The notes beneath the pieces were generated by a model. That model was not told the DNA's origin, did no database searches, and was given only the letters and a program-made list of their open reading frames with translations. Below, in pieces: positions 10,027-21,976 of a DNA stretch of 64,000 bases. The position numbers and the translations under genes were made by a program. The first letter of the stretch is position 1; each line of letters opens with the position of its first letter. The stretch covers positions 1-64,000 of the forward strand of contig WOFQ01000057.1 in assembly GCA_012184525.1 (NCBI GenBank), in the 5' to 3' direction. The stretch comes from Xenoacremonium recifei. Its lineage: Eukaryota > Ascomycota > Sordariomycetes > Hypocreales > Nectriaceae.

Positions 10027-11110
10027 ATGTGGGATCTCATCCTTTCAGCTGTCACCGGATTTTCATTGGCCCGCAGGGGCCTACGCGAGCGTGAAGCACA
10101 GCGTGAAGCACAGCGTGAAGAACAGCGTGGGAAGGATATAGTCGGATCCAGGGAGCACGTTTGGGCATTGGTCCAGATGGCCGTGCACTTTGTAACCTCT
10201 ACAAAGCCAATTGAAGAGAAAGATCATCAGCTTGCTTTGCGATTGCAATTGCGATTGCAACAGGAGGTTCTGGAGAGTATTCAATGGGATCAGCCTTATC
10301 CAGATGAGGACTGCCTTGCCCGACTACAAGAGGAGGCTGAAAGGATCATTGACATGAGGTCGGGTCGGAAGTGGGATGATTACCGAGGCGGGAATATTGT
10401 GCTTTGGCAGAAGTTTAGATCGGAGGCCCGTCAGCTGGAGCTCCAGGTTGCTTTGGAGGATTTGGCAAAGGCAGAGTTTGCTATCGAGGAGGCCAAGGCC
10501 AGCGTCCGCAACATCAAGCGACAGTACCTGACTGAGGTGAGGTCCATGGGCAGCCCGCCTGCCTGTGTGAAACTGACCCTTGAAGCTGTTTCCGCGTTGT
10601 TGGGACACAAGAACCTTGACTGGAAGGGCATTCAGGGTATGGTGCGAAACGATGGCTTCATCGCTAGCATCGTCTCCTTTGACAACAAGAGGGCCATGAC
10701 GAAGGCTCTCGAAACCAAGATACGGAACGACTTCTTGTCAAACCCAGAGTTCTCATTCGAGAAGGTCAACCGCGCTTCGATGGCCTGCGGACCTTTGGTA
10801 CAATGGCTCTCAGCCCAAGTGAACTACTCTGAGATTATTGACCGCGTCGGTTGGTTTCAACGAGATGCCATGAGGAGGGGTTATGATGAGGGTTCTGGCG
10901 CCGAAACAGCAAGCTGGTGAGCACGGTAAGGCGTACAAATACGTGATCGAAGGAACTATCGAGAATCGCCTACGTATTCGTGATGAGGGGATCAGTGCAG
11001 ACTTAAATCAGGTCCTGACGCTAAAGGAAATGATGACCCTCAACAATTATATCGACTATCTCAAGAAAGAAATCTTGGGCGAAGAAGAAGAAGAGGGCAT
11101 TGATGAGTGA
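10027..11110 (+). CDS. Orphan dynein heavy-chain stalk / microtubule-binding-domain protein
   Basis: The main exon starts at ATG 10027 and reads 297 aa to a TGA at 10918. Residues about 120-175 form a heptad-like coil (ELQVALEDLAKAEFAIEEAKASVRNIKRQ). It leads into a block (SPPACVKLTLEAVSALLGHK, then DWKGIQ, SNPEFSFEKVNRAS, ACGPLVQWLSAQVNYSEIIDRV) that follows the consensus of the cytoplasmic dynein stalk MTBD. No AAA+ module, linker or motor remains, and a full heavy chain is about 4,300 aa. The N-terminus carries three 12-bp repeats (10093-10128; EAQR). A possible 79-nt intron (10917-10995, GTGAGC..ATCAG) would bypass the stop and add an acidic tail ending GEEEEEGIDE at 11110. If it is not spliced, the protein ends at 10920. 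The second coil (CC2) of the stalk is missing either way. The family match is strong, while the function is unknown; it could be a microtubule-binding decoy or a domesticated fragment. Confidence 0.75.
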
Positions 11111-11737
11111 TTGATAGTTGTGAGCCATTAATAGAAAACATTGGTTTGTACATTTATTTGAGAGGCCGCCCCTTACATCTTGCATCAACTGAGAAAAGTT
11201 TAATTAAAGTCTGTGCTAAGTGATAAACAGCTCTACTAATCATGCGCTCTGTTTAAAACACTGGCTTTATGTAGCTAAATCGAAGGGAAAAAAAATAATG
11301 TTGAAAGAGAGAGGTAGAAGAAAAGAGAGGCAGGAGAGGGAGAGGAGGCACGTCCTCCTGGCATAATGGGACAGTCGGGACGATGACTAGCATTGAGTCG
11401 GGGCTCGAGGATCTCACATACACACACAACCACAGAGACAACAGCCAGTCTCACAAAAGGGGCTCCCGGATAAATGCTGTAATTCCTGTAAATGCTACGC
11501 CTTTCAATTCAGCGTTTTAAATCCAAAGGACTCTAATGCGAGCCATAATCCAGTTGATCAAATGATCAGTAAATGTAGTACCTAATTTGGGTAGAAAATG
11601 AGTGAACAAATTCGTGGGGGAATAGTTGTTGATTCGTCTTCTCTGAGAGCCCAGTAGGAGCTCTTATAGCTACGCAATTTGATGACTAATTACATGATAA
11701 AAGGATGCCCACGTGACTCCCTTCCAGCCCGAACACA
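11111..11737. other. Intergenic, no gene seen
   Basis: About 630 bases between converging genes. It includes a purine-rich stretch (11280-11350). No supported coding frame. Confidence 0.6.
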
Positions 11738-13874
11738 CTAGCATGTTGCTTCATATTCGCGAAGCAGTTTGAAGATGTCATTATGTCCATATTTATCGGC
11801 CAGGCTGTAGGCCGTCTCTTTGGCTGGGCCTTCGACCCGACGATCTGCACCTTTCCTGAGCAACATATCAACAAGGCGGGTGTGGCCCGCCCGGGTCGCT
11901 TCCATCAGGGCGGTCCCGTTTGGACCGACAAAGTCTAGGTTGGGCTTGCCATCGAAAAGCAACCGAACCATCTTGATGTCACCTCGGGCCGCGGCGATTA
12001 TTAGGGCCGTCGTGCCCTGGCTTGTCACATTGAGGTTCACTTTGCGTTTGATGAGAGCACCAGAAGTACGGATATGTCCAGATCGGGCCGCGATGATGAT
12101 CGCCGGCGTGCCTTGGCCGTCGACTGAATTCACGTCGGCACCGGATGACAAGAGCAGTTCTGCTGCGTCAGCGTGTTGTAACTCGCAGATGTAGCAGAGC
12201 ACTTTGCTAAGGTCGCAATGCTCATTGGCGAGAAGCAGCTGCAGAACCGCCTGCATTCGGGCCTCCTCCGCCTGGTATAGGAAGCTGCCGACGAACGTTC
12301 GCCCTCGCTGGAGTAGCGTGAGAACGACTTCTTCGTCCATGAAAACCTGCGTCGGCAGCTGCTGCATGCTCTCGTTGACCTGGGCTCTCAGCATGTGCTC
12401 GAAGAAAAAGGATGTGGCGTAGTTCGTGAGGGTCTCGCTGAAAACGGTGTCGCTGTCGTTTGGGGCCAGTCTGTCGAGACGTCTTTGAAGCCCCGGGGCT
12501 TGCAGAACCCCGCTGGCGATTCGGGCGATTCTAACGTGCATGGTGGCGTCGTTCAGATAGTACCAGCGGTCTTGGGACATACGCCCTGTTCGGAGGTACA
12601 CCTCCAGCGACTCAGTTGAGCACTTGATGGTTTGTTACCGTCTTGGGGCAACTCCGTCTCCATGAGGAGGCCTTGGGAGACACGGAGCAGCTCCTGAAGG
12701 CTTTCTGGGCGGCGGCTAGTGTCGTACCGAGGCGTTTGACTCTCTGAGTCAACTGCCAAACCGTCGAGGAGCTCTGCGATGGTCAAAGGGCGCAGAGAAG
12801 CACCCACCATGGCCAGCAGGCTGCGCATGTTGTGGTGGAGTCTTGGTGGTATTTGTTCCAAGATGTTGTCGAAGGCTTGCCCGGAAATATGCCCAAGGGT
12901 CTCCAAAAGCGTCTCTTCCGTTGGAGCTGGTGTAGTTGAAAGCAGCGCAACCATGCCCTCGAGGCATTGAAAGCTGCCTTGATCAGTAGATGAACGGATA
13001 GGTATACATGGAAATAGGTGACTCACGACCCAGACGCTCGCTCCACGAGCTCGTCGACCACACGCTTGCGGTGGTTAATCCAACTTTCCAAGCGTCCAGC
13101 GGTGACAAACTCTCTCTCGAGATGCCGGCGCATCTCGTAAGTAGAACGAATGGGTGCCAGAAAGGCGGGCCTGGCGGCTAGGTCACCGCGAAACTCGCGA
13201 TGTTGGCAGCTCGTGATGAGCAAGTACAGGTTTGAGCATCTGCGCATCCTGGCGAGAGCGTCGAGGATCTTTGGTCGTTCCTCGCTGTTGGGATCCTCCC
13301 GGAGGCCGTCGACGATGACCCAGACATGGTTGAAGAGGCCCATGATTCTGATCAAAAGGGACAGCATGTCCTCGTTGGACATGTCCCTGCCTGCTCCTGC
13401 TGACCTGTATCGAGCGGCTTTGATGAGGTACTGCGCCCGGCGATGCCCTGACGCGATCTGGGCGACGAGGGATCTAAGCAAAGATGCTAGGCTTTGCTCG
13501 CTGTGATACGACGGCTGTACGATGTAGACAGCCATTGCCCGGGGTGTCTCAAGAGGCATGTTCTTGAGGCGAGTAACTTGGCTGATGAGCTCTGTCATCA
13601 TGCTAGATTTGCCGCTCTGTGGCGGCCCTACCAGCCATAACGCCGATCCTGCCGTATGTATCCATTCGTCGACTTCATTGTGTCTCTCCAAGAACGAACC
13701 CCAGGCTCGTAATGGGGCATCACGGAACATGTAGTCATCACCGTTCGGATAGGGTGAAGCGCCCAGGAGTTCGTCTTCGTTGCCGATTATGAAAGCCAGT
13801 AACCAGTCAATGGCTAGGGCAATCTTCATGAGTACTACACCAAGACATCCTTCAATCCTGGGAAGGAAAGTCAT
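11738..13874 (-). CDS. NACHT-type P-loop protein with C-terminal ankyrin repeats (NLR-like)
   Basis: Three exons close in frame: 13874..13027, 12973..12639 and 12585..11738, 676 aa from ATG 13874. The frame stays open upstream to at least 13994 without an ATG, so an N-terminal exon may be missing from this model. Walker A is GPPQSGKSSM, a Walker B-like strand is HVWVIVDGLRED, and LYLLITSCQHREF follows as in fungal NACHT proteins. A helical linker (DNILEQIPPRLHHNMRSLLAMV; LRPLTIAELLDGLAV) leads to about four ankyrin units (AAELLLSSGADVNSVDGQGTPAIIIAARSG and following). Such STAND proteins work in self/non-self recognition and cell-death signalling. The 53-nt intron at 12638-12586 is short but has GT..AG borders and restores the frame exactly. 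Confidence 0.82.
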
Positions 13875-16800
13875 CTTCGAAATTGATTCACGAAGCGATA
13901 CTTCCTCGTAGACGGGTAAGCTTTGGGTTCGAAGAATGAGGCGTAGGCCAGTGCGAGGCAACTTACGGAGTCGGGATCCGAAGGACTCCGTCAAATATCG
14001 TCGAGGATGACGTCGCGATGGGGGTTTTGTCCAATAGCGAAGACAGTGTTGCGTTGAAGGGAGAGATCAAGGGTTCACTAAGTTGTTGGATAGCGATGGT
14101 GAAGAACTCAGGTGTTGTTCGAGGATGGGAAAAGGGTGCTCTTGACCCTCTTCTTAGACTTGTGGTGTTGGGCTCTTCTTCTTCTCACAAGATCAGTTGG
14201 GCTCATAAGAAATCTCTGGCTCCATTCCATGAGTCACAAGCATACAAAGGCAAGAAAGCAAGCATCTGTCGACAGACAGGCCGGCTGGAGCCTGACACTA
14301 GCCGATGCAGAAGCAGTGAACCGTGTGGACCACCAGTGTTTGTGGTGGGAAAGACGAGCCACGACAACAAGGCAAAGGAACTGCAGGACTACGGAAGTAC
14401 ACAGGAGAGTACCATTCGCCGTCAAAGGAGCTTAAACAGGAAGTAGTATTGAAGTTATCCCATCAAGAGTCCATTCAAAATCGGGCACTTCATTCGTTGC
14501 AAAGCTGATCTCTTTGGAAAGACGCGTATTGCTCAGCCAGAAAGCATGGAGAGTTTCACCATCAGAGGCCGTACACCCCAAGCTGGAAATGCCTTACCTG
14601 CAGGCGGTGAGGTTGGAAAGACGGACGCGGGTGCATGCGAGCAGTGGTGTGGCCCCCTTCAGCAACGTCCCGTTCTGGGTCACGTCATCATCTGAGTTGT
14701 CGGTTCGTGGCCATGCAGCTCAACGGAACATTCAATCAGTTCGCAGACCTAGCGCCAGCTGGCGGCCCCTGATTTGGTTCACGTGTTGTCAAAACCCCAG
14801 AGACTGAATGCGGGGGCCATGGAAGCAGCTCGTCATTAGGCCGATTTGGGAGGGGTAGCTTGTGAAGCGCTGATGCCCATCTGGAGGCTGGCGTTCAGAT
14901 ACGGAAGGGTTTCCTTTGTTGATATCCATCGCCGATCTGAACTCTGGCCAACTCATGAAACGTGTCATTGCATCGGTACGCAGCCGCGGGAGGTTCCAAG
15001 ATTGATGTTACGGGGCCGTTAGAGGGAGGACGTCTGCAGGACTAGGTGCCTTTCGGAGCTGACCGCAAGAAGACGACCTAGAAGCGATGGGAACAACTGA
15101 CTCTCTGTCTAAGCCTTGGTATAATGATTGAGAGAGCGACTCACCATCGGTGTTCTTAAAGACAGGCTGTGTGGCCTTGCACAAGCCTGTTTTACGAACA
15201 TTGAACGAAGGGCTGGCACTTCCAGCTGGTAGAGATAAAGCATCAGCATGATGGTGACTCAGGAAAGGGGACCTTGCCTCCAGGCACGCATCCGAAAACC
15301 CCAAGCCACGATCGGGCATCTCTGCGGAGGAGATGCATGATGGGGTTTGAGCTGAGATGGCAAGGTGTGCTGGCATGGATCTCTGCAGGGCCACGTCTTG
15401 CGGTGAAGCTCTCTGGGAGTCTGTGGCCAGCCAGAGCTTGGCTTGATGAGAGTTCCCTCTCCAGAGAATGCAAGCTAGCGATGCATCAAGCCGGCATTGG
15501 CGCAAAGCGAGATCGGGATGGCCTGTTGGGACCGTACGGGCCAAGGCAGATTCGCTGGCTTGACGGGTGCGCGCACAGCTGCGGTCAAGCGGAACGACGC
15601 GATGAGAGGAGGGAACCGATGTCGCAGAGATCGATCGGGACCGGTGTTGGGCAGTGCCAGAGCGTCGTGCTGCTCGTCTCCATGCCGCGTCAAGGAAGTG
15701 AGGAGAAGGGCAGGGAGCGGCGCAATTTTCATCGGCCGTCGGGGTCAAGCTGCGGAAAGACACAGTTGTTAGCCAGAGGGGAAATGTCTGGTTGCTTGGA
15801 GCGAAGCCAGCCAAGTGGTTTGGCATAATCTGTGAATTGACTTACTGCCAAGAGAGCAAAGTGGTGTGCTGAAGGTGCGATGAGAGCGTCGCGAACGATG
15901 CGTTTGGGGAGAATTGGTTCTGGGTGTTGCGCCAGAACACACGGGCAAGGCCAACACTAACGAGAGCAATCTGACAGCACAGTGCACGCAAAGGCTCCGA
16001 GCCGTCAGCACGCGCACAGTGAGAAACGCGCGCATTTCCCGGCAAAAAAGTGCACCTCCCTCCCTGGCGCGCTCACGACCGGCAACTGAAGTCTCGGTAC
16101 CTCTGAGCGCCTCATCACCACCGCGGACGCCACACCACACCGGTTTCCGCTTTGGGCCAGACGGCGGTGCTAGCGAGAGGAGGAGGGGTTGAGGAGGGCG
16201 CGCTCGCGGAGTCTCATTGGCGGCTGGGGGGATGCTTGGCCAGGGTCAGATGCAGCCTCATCCTGCAGCCTGCCAATGCAGCTTCACCGGCCCCATCTTG
16301 GGCGCGGATGGTAAGTCTCCGATTGCTTGCGCGTTTTGAAGAACCAGGTTGTCGTCACATGTGATGCTGAGGGACGGCGGCAGTCCGTTTGGTTGAGGGG
16401 TTGGTCGCGGGGGGGTGTGTTTGGTGCATTACGCCGCCGTCCTGCCCCGGCTCTCATCTCGCGATCTTCGGGAACGGGAGACCAGGGCACGGTGAAGGGA
16501 GGTGGGAGGATGCTGGGCTGGGGAGGGATACGCAGCGTCTGTATTGGTTGGTTTCGCCAAATATCGCCAGGGGTACAGGAGACCCTGTTCGGGAGATGCT
16601 ACCCTACCCTTGCAGCCGCTGGAAGTAGAGAAGCGTAGCGTAACGTAATGGAGAAAAGCCTGCGCATTGCATCCACGGGTGACCAATATGACGGAGGGCT
16701 GCTGGAACTGCTCTGCCAGGATACGACCATGGTACTGGTACTGAACTGCCCCAGCGACCGCTCCGCAAGCAACGCGTTGGATACCACAGATCCAGGTAGG

Positions 16801-18044
16801 GCTGCTGGTGGGGGATGCTGGTTTGCAGCTGTGCAACTGTGATTCCTGACCCATGCCCCTGGCAAGCTGCACCAATCGGTATTGGCATGCCTCCTGTGTG
16901 GCTTCACCGGGGTGGGCATGGCACTCCGGCAGCCTTCCGACGTCCCGCTCGTTGGCTGTGCTCCCGTGACGAGATGTGCCGTTGGGAAAGTGTCTGTTCC
17001 AGCCAGACTGAGAAAAGTCATCCCGAAAATTGTGCGGCTTGTGTTGTGTTTTGCTGTTTCGTGAACGTTGGTGCCGCCTTTGCGCGTTGCGAGTGTTCTG
17101 TGTGTTCACCCTCTTTTCGTGTCGAAGGGCTCTCTGCTCCGTTTGATTCCAGTATTGTGCCCTCAATCACCCCCAGCCTCCCTCTTCCCTTCGGAAGTGC
17201 TGCTATTCTCCCGAGTTTGTTTCCTCCTTCGCGATCGGTGAGCGGCCCAGCTTGCCTTCAGGCTTGTGGCAAAGCACAGATCGACTTCCCCATGTGCCTC
17301 CCCATGCCATCACGACGAGCCTCGTTTCCAAGCGTCTTGCGAGTTCCATGAAAGCGTTCCAGCAGGTACGGTGGCCTCTGTCTTTTGGAAAACTCTCTCA
17401 TTGACGATGCAAATGTTGACTGACATGCTTTCATGACTTTGCCTCGCCGCGCGACACCGCCCACGACGACGAAACACAGAGCGACCACCCAAAACGACCC
17501 TCGGAGACACGGCTTCCGACCCCAGAGCCCTCTTCCCACGAGCCTAGAGAAGACGAGACGCGAACCTGCGATCAATATATCGACCCTTTTCCCACCTGGG
17601 AATCAATCCGATCTCCTTCACTGTCCCTGCCGCCGCCGCCGCCGTCGCCGCACCTCGATCGATTGAATACTCTCAATAATCTGAGCGATGAGCCAAGCCT
17701 GCTGTGCAGCATGGTAGTCCTCAGGACCCAATACACGTACACAAACTCCCATCATCCCCCTCTTCTCTCCACACGCAGGTCGAGGTCTTGTGTTGCCACG
17801 CCGGCGCCCGATGCAGCCTCCCAGAATAACCTTGCAACAAGCCTGTGTCTCGCGTTTGGCTGGAGCCAGTATTGCGGAGAAGCATCTTTCGCAGTGTGTC
17901 ACCATTATCCCCGAGAAGATGTTGAGCACTGAGGCACATTGCGACACAATAGCACGGGGTGTTCGGCTGTGTCTTCTTTCCAGCAACCACACTTGTCATC
18001 TGCCTCTATCCCAACTTCGACATTCTCTAAGCCACTTGGCCAGT
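13875..18044. other. About 4.2 kb without a supported gene
   Basis: Many overlapping open frames occur on both strands in GC-rich sequence, the longest at 15008-15826 (minus). None has family features, compositional asymmetry or believable splice structure. Several CT-rich stretches (for example 17140-17240) resemble promoter or 5'-leader DNA. A long leader or non-coding transcript is possible, but nothing in the bases proves it. Confidence 0.55.
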
Positions 18045-19702
18045 TCATCCTGAACGCTGTTCAGTCGGTGCAGCAAACTCCCCGATCGTCGTATCCTTGG
18101 AAACCAGTCTTTCTACGACGTGAGCTTTCAATACCAACGCCTGACGGATCCCCTTTTCGTTTCCAACATACGACAACTCCTCCAGTATCCAGCTGCGACG
18201 CGCTGCAGACAGCATGGGAATCTGTGCCATGACAAACAAGATCCGAGTGGCGAAGAGGGCACCTATGGCAGGCACATCATCTGGCGAGGTCTGGCCCAAC
18301 ATGAAGGGGATGCTGCGGCAGATGGAGTCCACGGTCGACAGAATCTCCTCCATGATACATTGTACGGCGTCAGTGTCCGTTGAGTGCGATCGAAGTGTTC
18401 GAAGAACTGCGATCTTAGCCAGCCAGTGCGCCACCCACACGCCCGACGTGCAGATGTTCGGCATGATGGTCAAAACAGGGGGAGAGCTGTGATCACTGAG
18501 AGGGTTCGGATTCGGCACCGTCTCACATCTCCACGTCTCCGGCAGATCGACCTCCCACATTTTCAACTGCTCTCTCAGACACTGGAGCTCTTCGATGAAG
18601 TTGTCGACATCGTCCGGACACATGGCCTGAGATCTCGCGCTGACTACGCGATTCACCCGCGGGAGGAGATGTTCCCAGAGGATCCAGCCAGGGCCATGGG
18701 GAGGCGAGGGCCCAGAGGAGATGGGCACACGGGCTGGTGGAGGCAAGGACGCTGCGATGTGCTGCATCTGGATTCCCGCAAATACCGCTCGATCGACCCA
18801 ATCCTCCCTGTCGCACCGCTGGGATAGGCGAAGGCGCAAGAGCTCTTGTTGGCCCTGTCGGTGTGGACTGATGGATGAGACGTCATTCTCGCCCATGATG
18901 ATCTATCAGCATCGAAGAGTCAGAATGCACCCTGTCTGCAGAAGCATCGGTTTGCAGAGGGAACCCCTTGGCGAGAGGTGGAAAGGGGCGGCGGCTCACA
19001 TCGTACTGCCAAAGGATCGCCGTCGTGGCCAGAACGGAAGACGAACCAGCATCCTCCTCTCGATTCAGCGCAAGACCCAGCTGCTTGAGCGAAGTCCCGT
19101 GGGCCTGCCGCGCCCGGCGAAGGTACAGGTCACCCATGTGCTTGACCTGAGCCAGATTCGCCAACGAGACAGCCTCGACCGCGCTCCGCAAACAAGACGC
19201 AGTCCCCGTCGAGCCATAGAGCCGTGGAAGAAACTCCAGAAAGCCAGGGTACCCGTCTTGCGGCAGCAGCACGAAGTTGCGGAAGAAGTGCGCCACGGCA
19301 CAGTACACCCAGTCGGTCGAGATTGGTGCCGAGGGAGAAACAGTCAACGTCTTGGAAGAGCCCGCCCGCGTCTGCACCCTCTTGGGACCCCTTCGACGGG
19401 ATATCGGCTTACTAGCTTGATCCGGGCCGCCCTGCACGCGAATAACCAACGAGTTCGCCTCACGGTAACCGGGACAGTCTCGCCGGGCCCGCTGGCAGCG
19501 TTGACACTGCGGTTTAGTCTCGTCACACTGGGAAGAGACAAGCGCTGCGAGTCAGGACAGGGGTTCCTCCTACATCGACATCGAGGGGACGTACTTTGAC
19601 CTTCATCCTGATGCAGGAGAGACATCCCTTGCTCTTCAGCCGAGGGTCCCGAGGCCCGACCCTCTGCTGTTTGACCGAGACGGGTTGTCCAGATCCAGCC
19701 AT
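18045..19702 (-). CDS. Zn2Cys6 transcription factor
   Basis: Three exons close in frame: 19702..19595, 19527..19000 and 18902..18045, 497 aa from the MAGSGQP start; an ATG nine codons-worth of bases upstream at 19711 is an alternative. The zinc cluster is split by the first intron (67 nt, GTACGT..CCCAG): KGCLSCIRMKVK then CDETKPQCQRCQRARRDCPGY, giving C-x2-C-x6-C-x6-C-x2-C-x6-C. The rest is the helical C-terminal region of the family (DWVYCAVAHFFRNFVLLPQ; MGDLYLRRARQAHG; FATRILFVMAQIPMLSA). It diverges from the secreted amidohydrolase gene at 20434 across about 730 bases, so it may regulate it, but no site was identified. Confidence 0.9.
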
Positions 19703-20433
19703 CTTCTGCATCCGACGCGTGTGTGACGACAAGTCTGCCAATGACCCTGCAATGCGCGATCTAGGTTGGTGGTGAAACTCTCGCCGGGACGTGGAGGTTG
19801 CCGCGAGCAGGCGATAGACGATTTACGTGTCAGCACGTTGCAGGCCTCCAGACACCCACATTCTCTGCATGTCAGCTTGATCTTCGCTCCAGCTGCAGTT
19901 AGAGACATCTCCGCCACGTGATCGCATGTTTTTGGAGAATGCAGTCTAGCGTCGCGATGATCGTGCAGCCTGTTAGCTTCTGGATCCTGGTTTAGATCCC
20001 TCGGCTTGCCGGTGTCTCCACGCATGGGGCTGATGGGCCAGGGTTCGCGATGTCTTAAATGAACTCTGGGGCTCGTTTTGGACTGCGGCTTTGCCGGTGG
20101 TTCCTGTTTTGGCAGAAACGTGCGATGGAAGAGGGTTTTCCTAGGAATACTGGCTGCCTTCTTGACAACCCTATTACGCATGATGGTGAAGAATCCTTGG
20201 GATGGCGAAAGTCCCAATTCTGCGTTGGATTGAACCGAGATGACCTAGTTACGAGGACCAGGTGTCCCCCTCATGGAGGCCTCGCTGTAAGTCTTATAAA
20301 TGTCCAGAATCTGCACGATGCCATACTGACATGATTTACAGAGAAATCCTCTACGCATCTTTACCTTTCGTCTTTCCACCAGAGGCCGTGAAACAGACTG
20401 GAGGACACCTACGAGTCTAATCCTCCATCGACG
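19703..20433. promoter_or_regulatory. Divergent intergenic region, regulator and amidohydrolase
   Basis: About 730 bases between two outward-facing start codons. Open frames here look like chance. No motif assigned. Confidence 0.5.
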
Positions 20434-21675
20434 ATGTTTACTCTCCTCCTCTTCGCCCTTCACGCCACGACTGCGGTCCATGCATGCCATTTCGACCACA
20501 ATGTCCGCCGGCTAGACACAATCGACTTTCAACCCATCATTGCTGGCAATATTGCTGCTCGCTCGTCCAACCACCGGCGCACGCCTACGGACAAGTTCGC
20601 AATCCTCAACGCCCGGGTCTTTGACGGCACCACTCTCCAACCACCCCAAGACATCATCATCGACGGCGACAAGATCGGAAAGCTATGTGCCGGCCGAGGG
20701 ATATGCGACATCCCAACCGAATTCTACGATGCTCAGGGTAAGACTCTTCTGCCTGGCCTCATCGATTCGCACGCGCACCCTACCGACGTCACCGATCTCA
20801 CGAACTTGACTCGCTACGGAGTTACAACTACGGTCGATGCATTTTGCGCCTCTCCTGCGATGTGTGCCTCGCTTCAGAACCATACCGGTCTTACGTCCCT
20901 CATCAAGGCTTCGTTCATCGCTACGTCGCCCAACAGCCCCCATGCGCAGCTTGTTGGCGCTCTTGGTGATCCCTACTTCATCCACAATGTCAGCCAAGTC
21001 GACTCTTTCGTCGCCACCCAAGTCGAGGAAGGATGTGACTTCATCAAGGTCGTCGGAAGTGCGCCAGATCCCGGTCTCACCCAGGCCGAGCAGACGGCGT
21101 TGGTTCAGGCTTCTCACAGAGCTGGGAAACAGGTCATCCTGCACACCGCGAGCTACGAAGCGTACCGCGAGGGCCTTGTGGCAGGTGTCGATCAAATCCA
21201 CCACGCGCCTCTGGATACTCCCGCAGATGACCGCCTGATCGAGATGTTCAAGCGGGAAGGGACTGTCGTCTGTCCGACTCTCACCATGATGAGGGCCGTG
21301 ATCCAGCAAGAAGCTCCCGCCAACAGTTCCTTTCTGCCTGCTACGGAGACGGTGACGAGGCTGCACAGAGCTGGTATACCCATTCTAGCCGGAACCGATG
21401 GAAACATGGCATCTGGTGCGCCGGCGACAGTGGAATTTGGGATTAGCCTGCATGACGAACTTCAAAACTTCGTCGCGGCTGGTTTGTCTCCCGTGGAGGC
21501 ACTGAACGCAGCCACCGCGCTTCCCGCAAAGTACTTTGGACTTGAGGATCGTGGAGCCGTCCGTGAGGGCATGCGAGCTGATCTGTTGCTTGTTGATGGA
21601 GATCCGACCGTAAGCATCAGAGCGACTAGGAATATCGCAGCCGTGTGGGTTGGGGGACTGCGATTCAGCAACTAG
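20434..21675 (+). CDS. Secreted metal-dependent amidohydrolase
   Basis: Single exon, 413 aa. Residues 1-17 (MFTLLLFALHATTAVHA) form a signal peptide, so the enzyme is probably extracellular or vacuolar. Amidohydrolase motifs in order: LPGLIDSHAHPTD (metal ligands HxH), FIKVVGS (the lysine that is often carbamylated), QVILHTAS and DQIHHAP (metal histidines), and ILAGTDGN (catalytic aspartate). The C-terminal strand GAVREGMRADLLLVDGDP is the family's composite beta-sandwich return. The closest character is the imidazolonepropionase/prolidase-like group of amidohydrolases, and the substrate is not determined. Several N-x-S/T sites (NLTRYG, NHTG, NVSQ) fit a secreted glycoprotein. Confidence 0.9.
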   Translation: MFTLLLFALHATTAVHACHFDHNVRRLDTIDFQPIIAGNIAARSSNHRRTPTDKFAILNARVFDGTTLQPPQDIIIDGDKIGKLCAGRGICDIPTEFYDAQGKTLLPGLIDSHAHPTDVTDLTNLTRYGVTTTVDAFCASPAMCASLQNHTGLTSLIKASFIATSPNSPHAQLVGALGDPYFIHNVSQVDSFVATQVEEGCDFIKVVGSAPDPGLTQAEQTALVQASHRAGKQVILHTASYEAYREGLVAGVDQIHHAPLDTPADDRLIEMFKREGTVVCPTLTMMRAVIQQEAPANSSFLPATETVTRLHRAGIPILAGTDGNMASGAPATVEFGISLHDELQNFVAAGLSPVEALNAATALPAKYFGLEDRGAVREGMRADLLLVDGDPTVSIRATRNIAAVWVGGLRFSN

Positions 21676-21976
21676 AGGCTCGTTTCTACAGAGGCCAACA
21701 AAAAGGTGCGTTGGAGAAGTTTTTGCTTCGTTTTTTCCACGTTGTGTTCATTTCTTCAACACTGGTGTTATTGTCTGTCAGGAGCCCTCACGTACTCTTT
21801 GCGTCTTTCGCAAAGTTTACTTCGTTCCCTGTATAGGCTCATAGTAGAGTAGCCTTGTTCATTGAATTCAGTGATCATCCCACCTCCTTCCTTGCCGTGA
21901 TACTGGGCAGCCCTCCGATTGTTTGTCTATGACGAATGAAGCCTCACCCCCTATCGTGCAAGTCCAAGACGGCAAC
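21676..21976. other. Convergent 3' region
   Basis: Three hundred bases between two converging genes, T-rich from 21715. Nothing else seen. Confidence 0.5.

Noticed and set aside
12586..12638. Frameshift in the NACHT-ankyrin gene
   Set aside because: The two frames seemed broken at first, but a 53-nt GT..AG intron joins them exactly in phase.
15008..15826. 272-codon minus-strand open frame
   Set aside because: No family features, an overlapping equally long plus-strand frame, and a composition typical of GC-rich chance frames.
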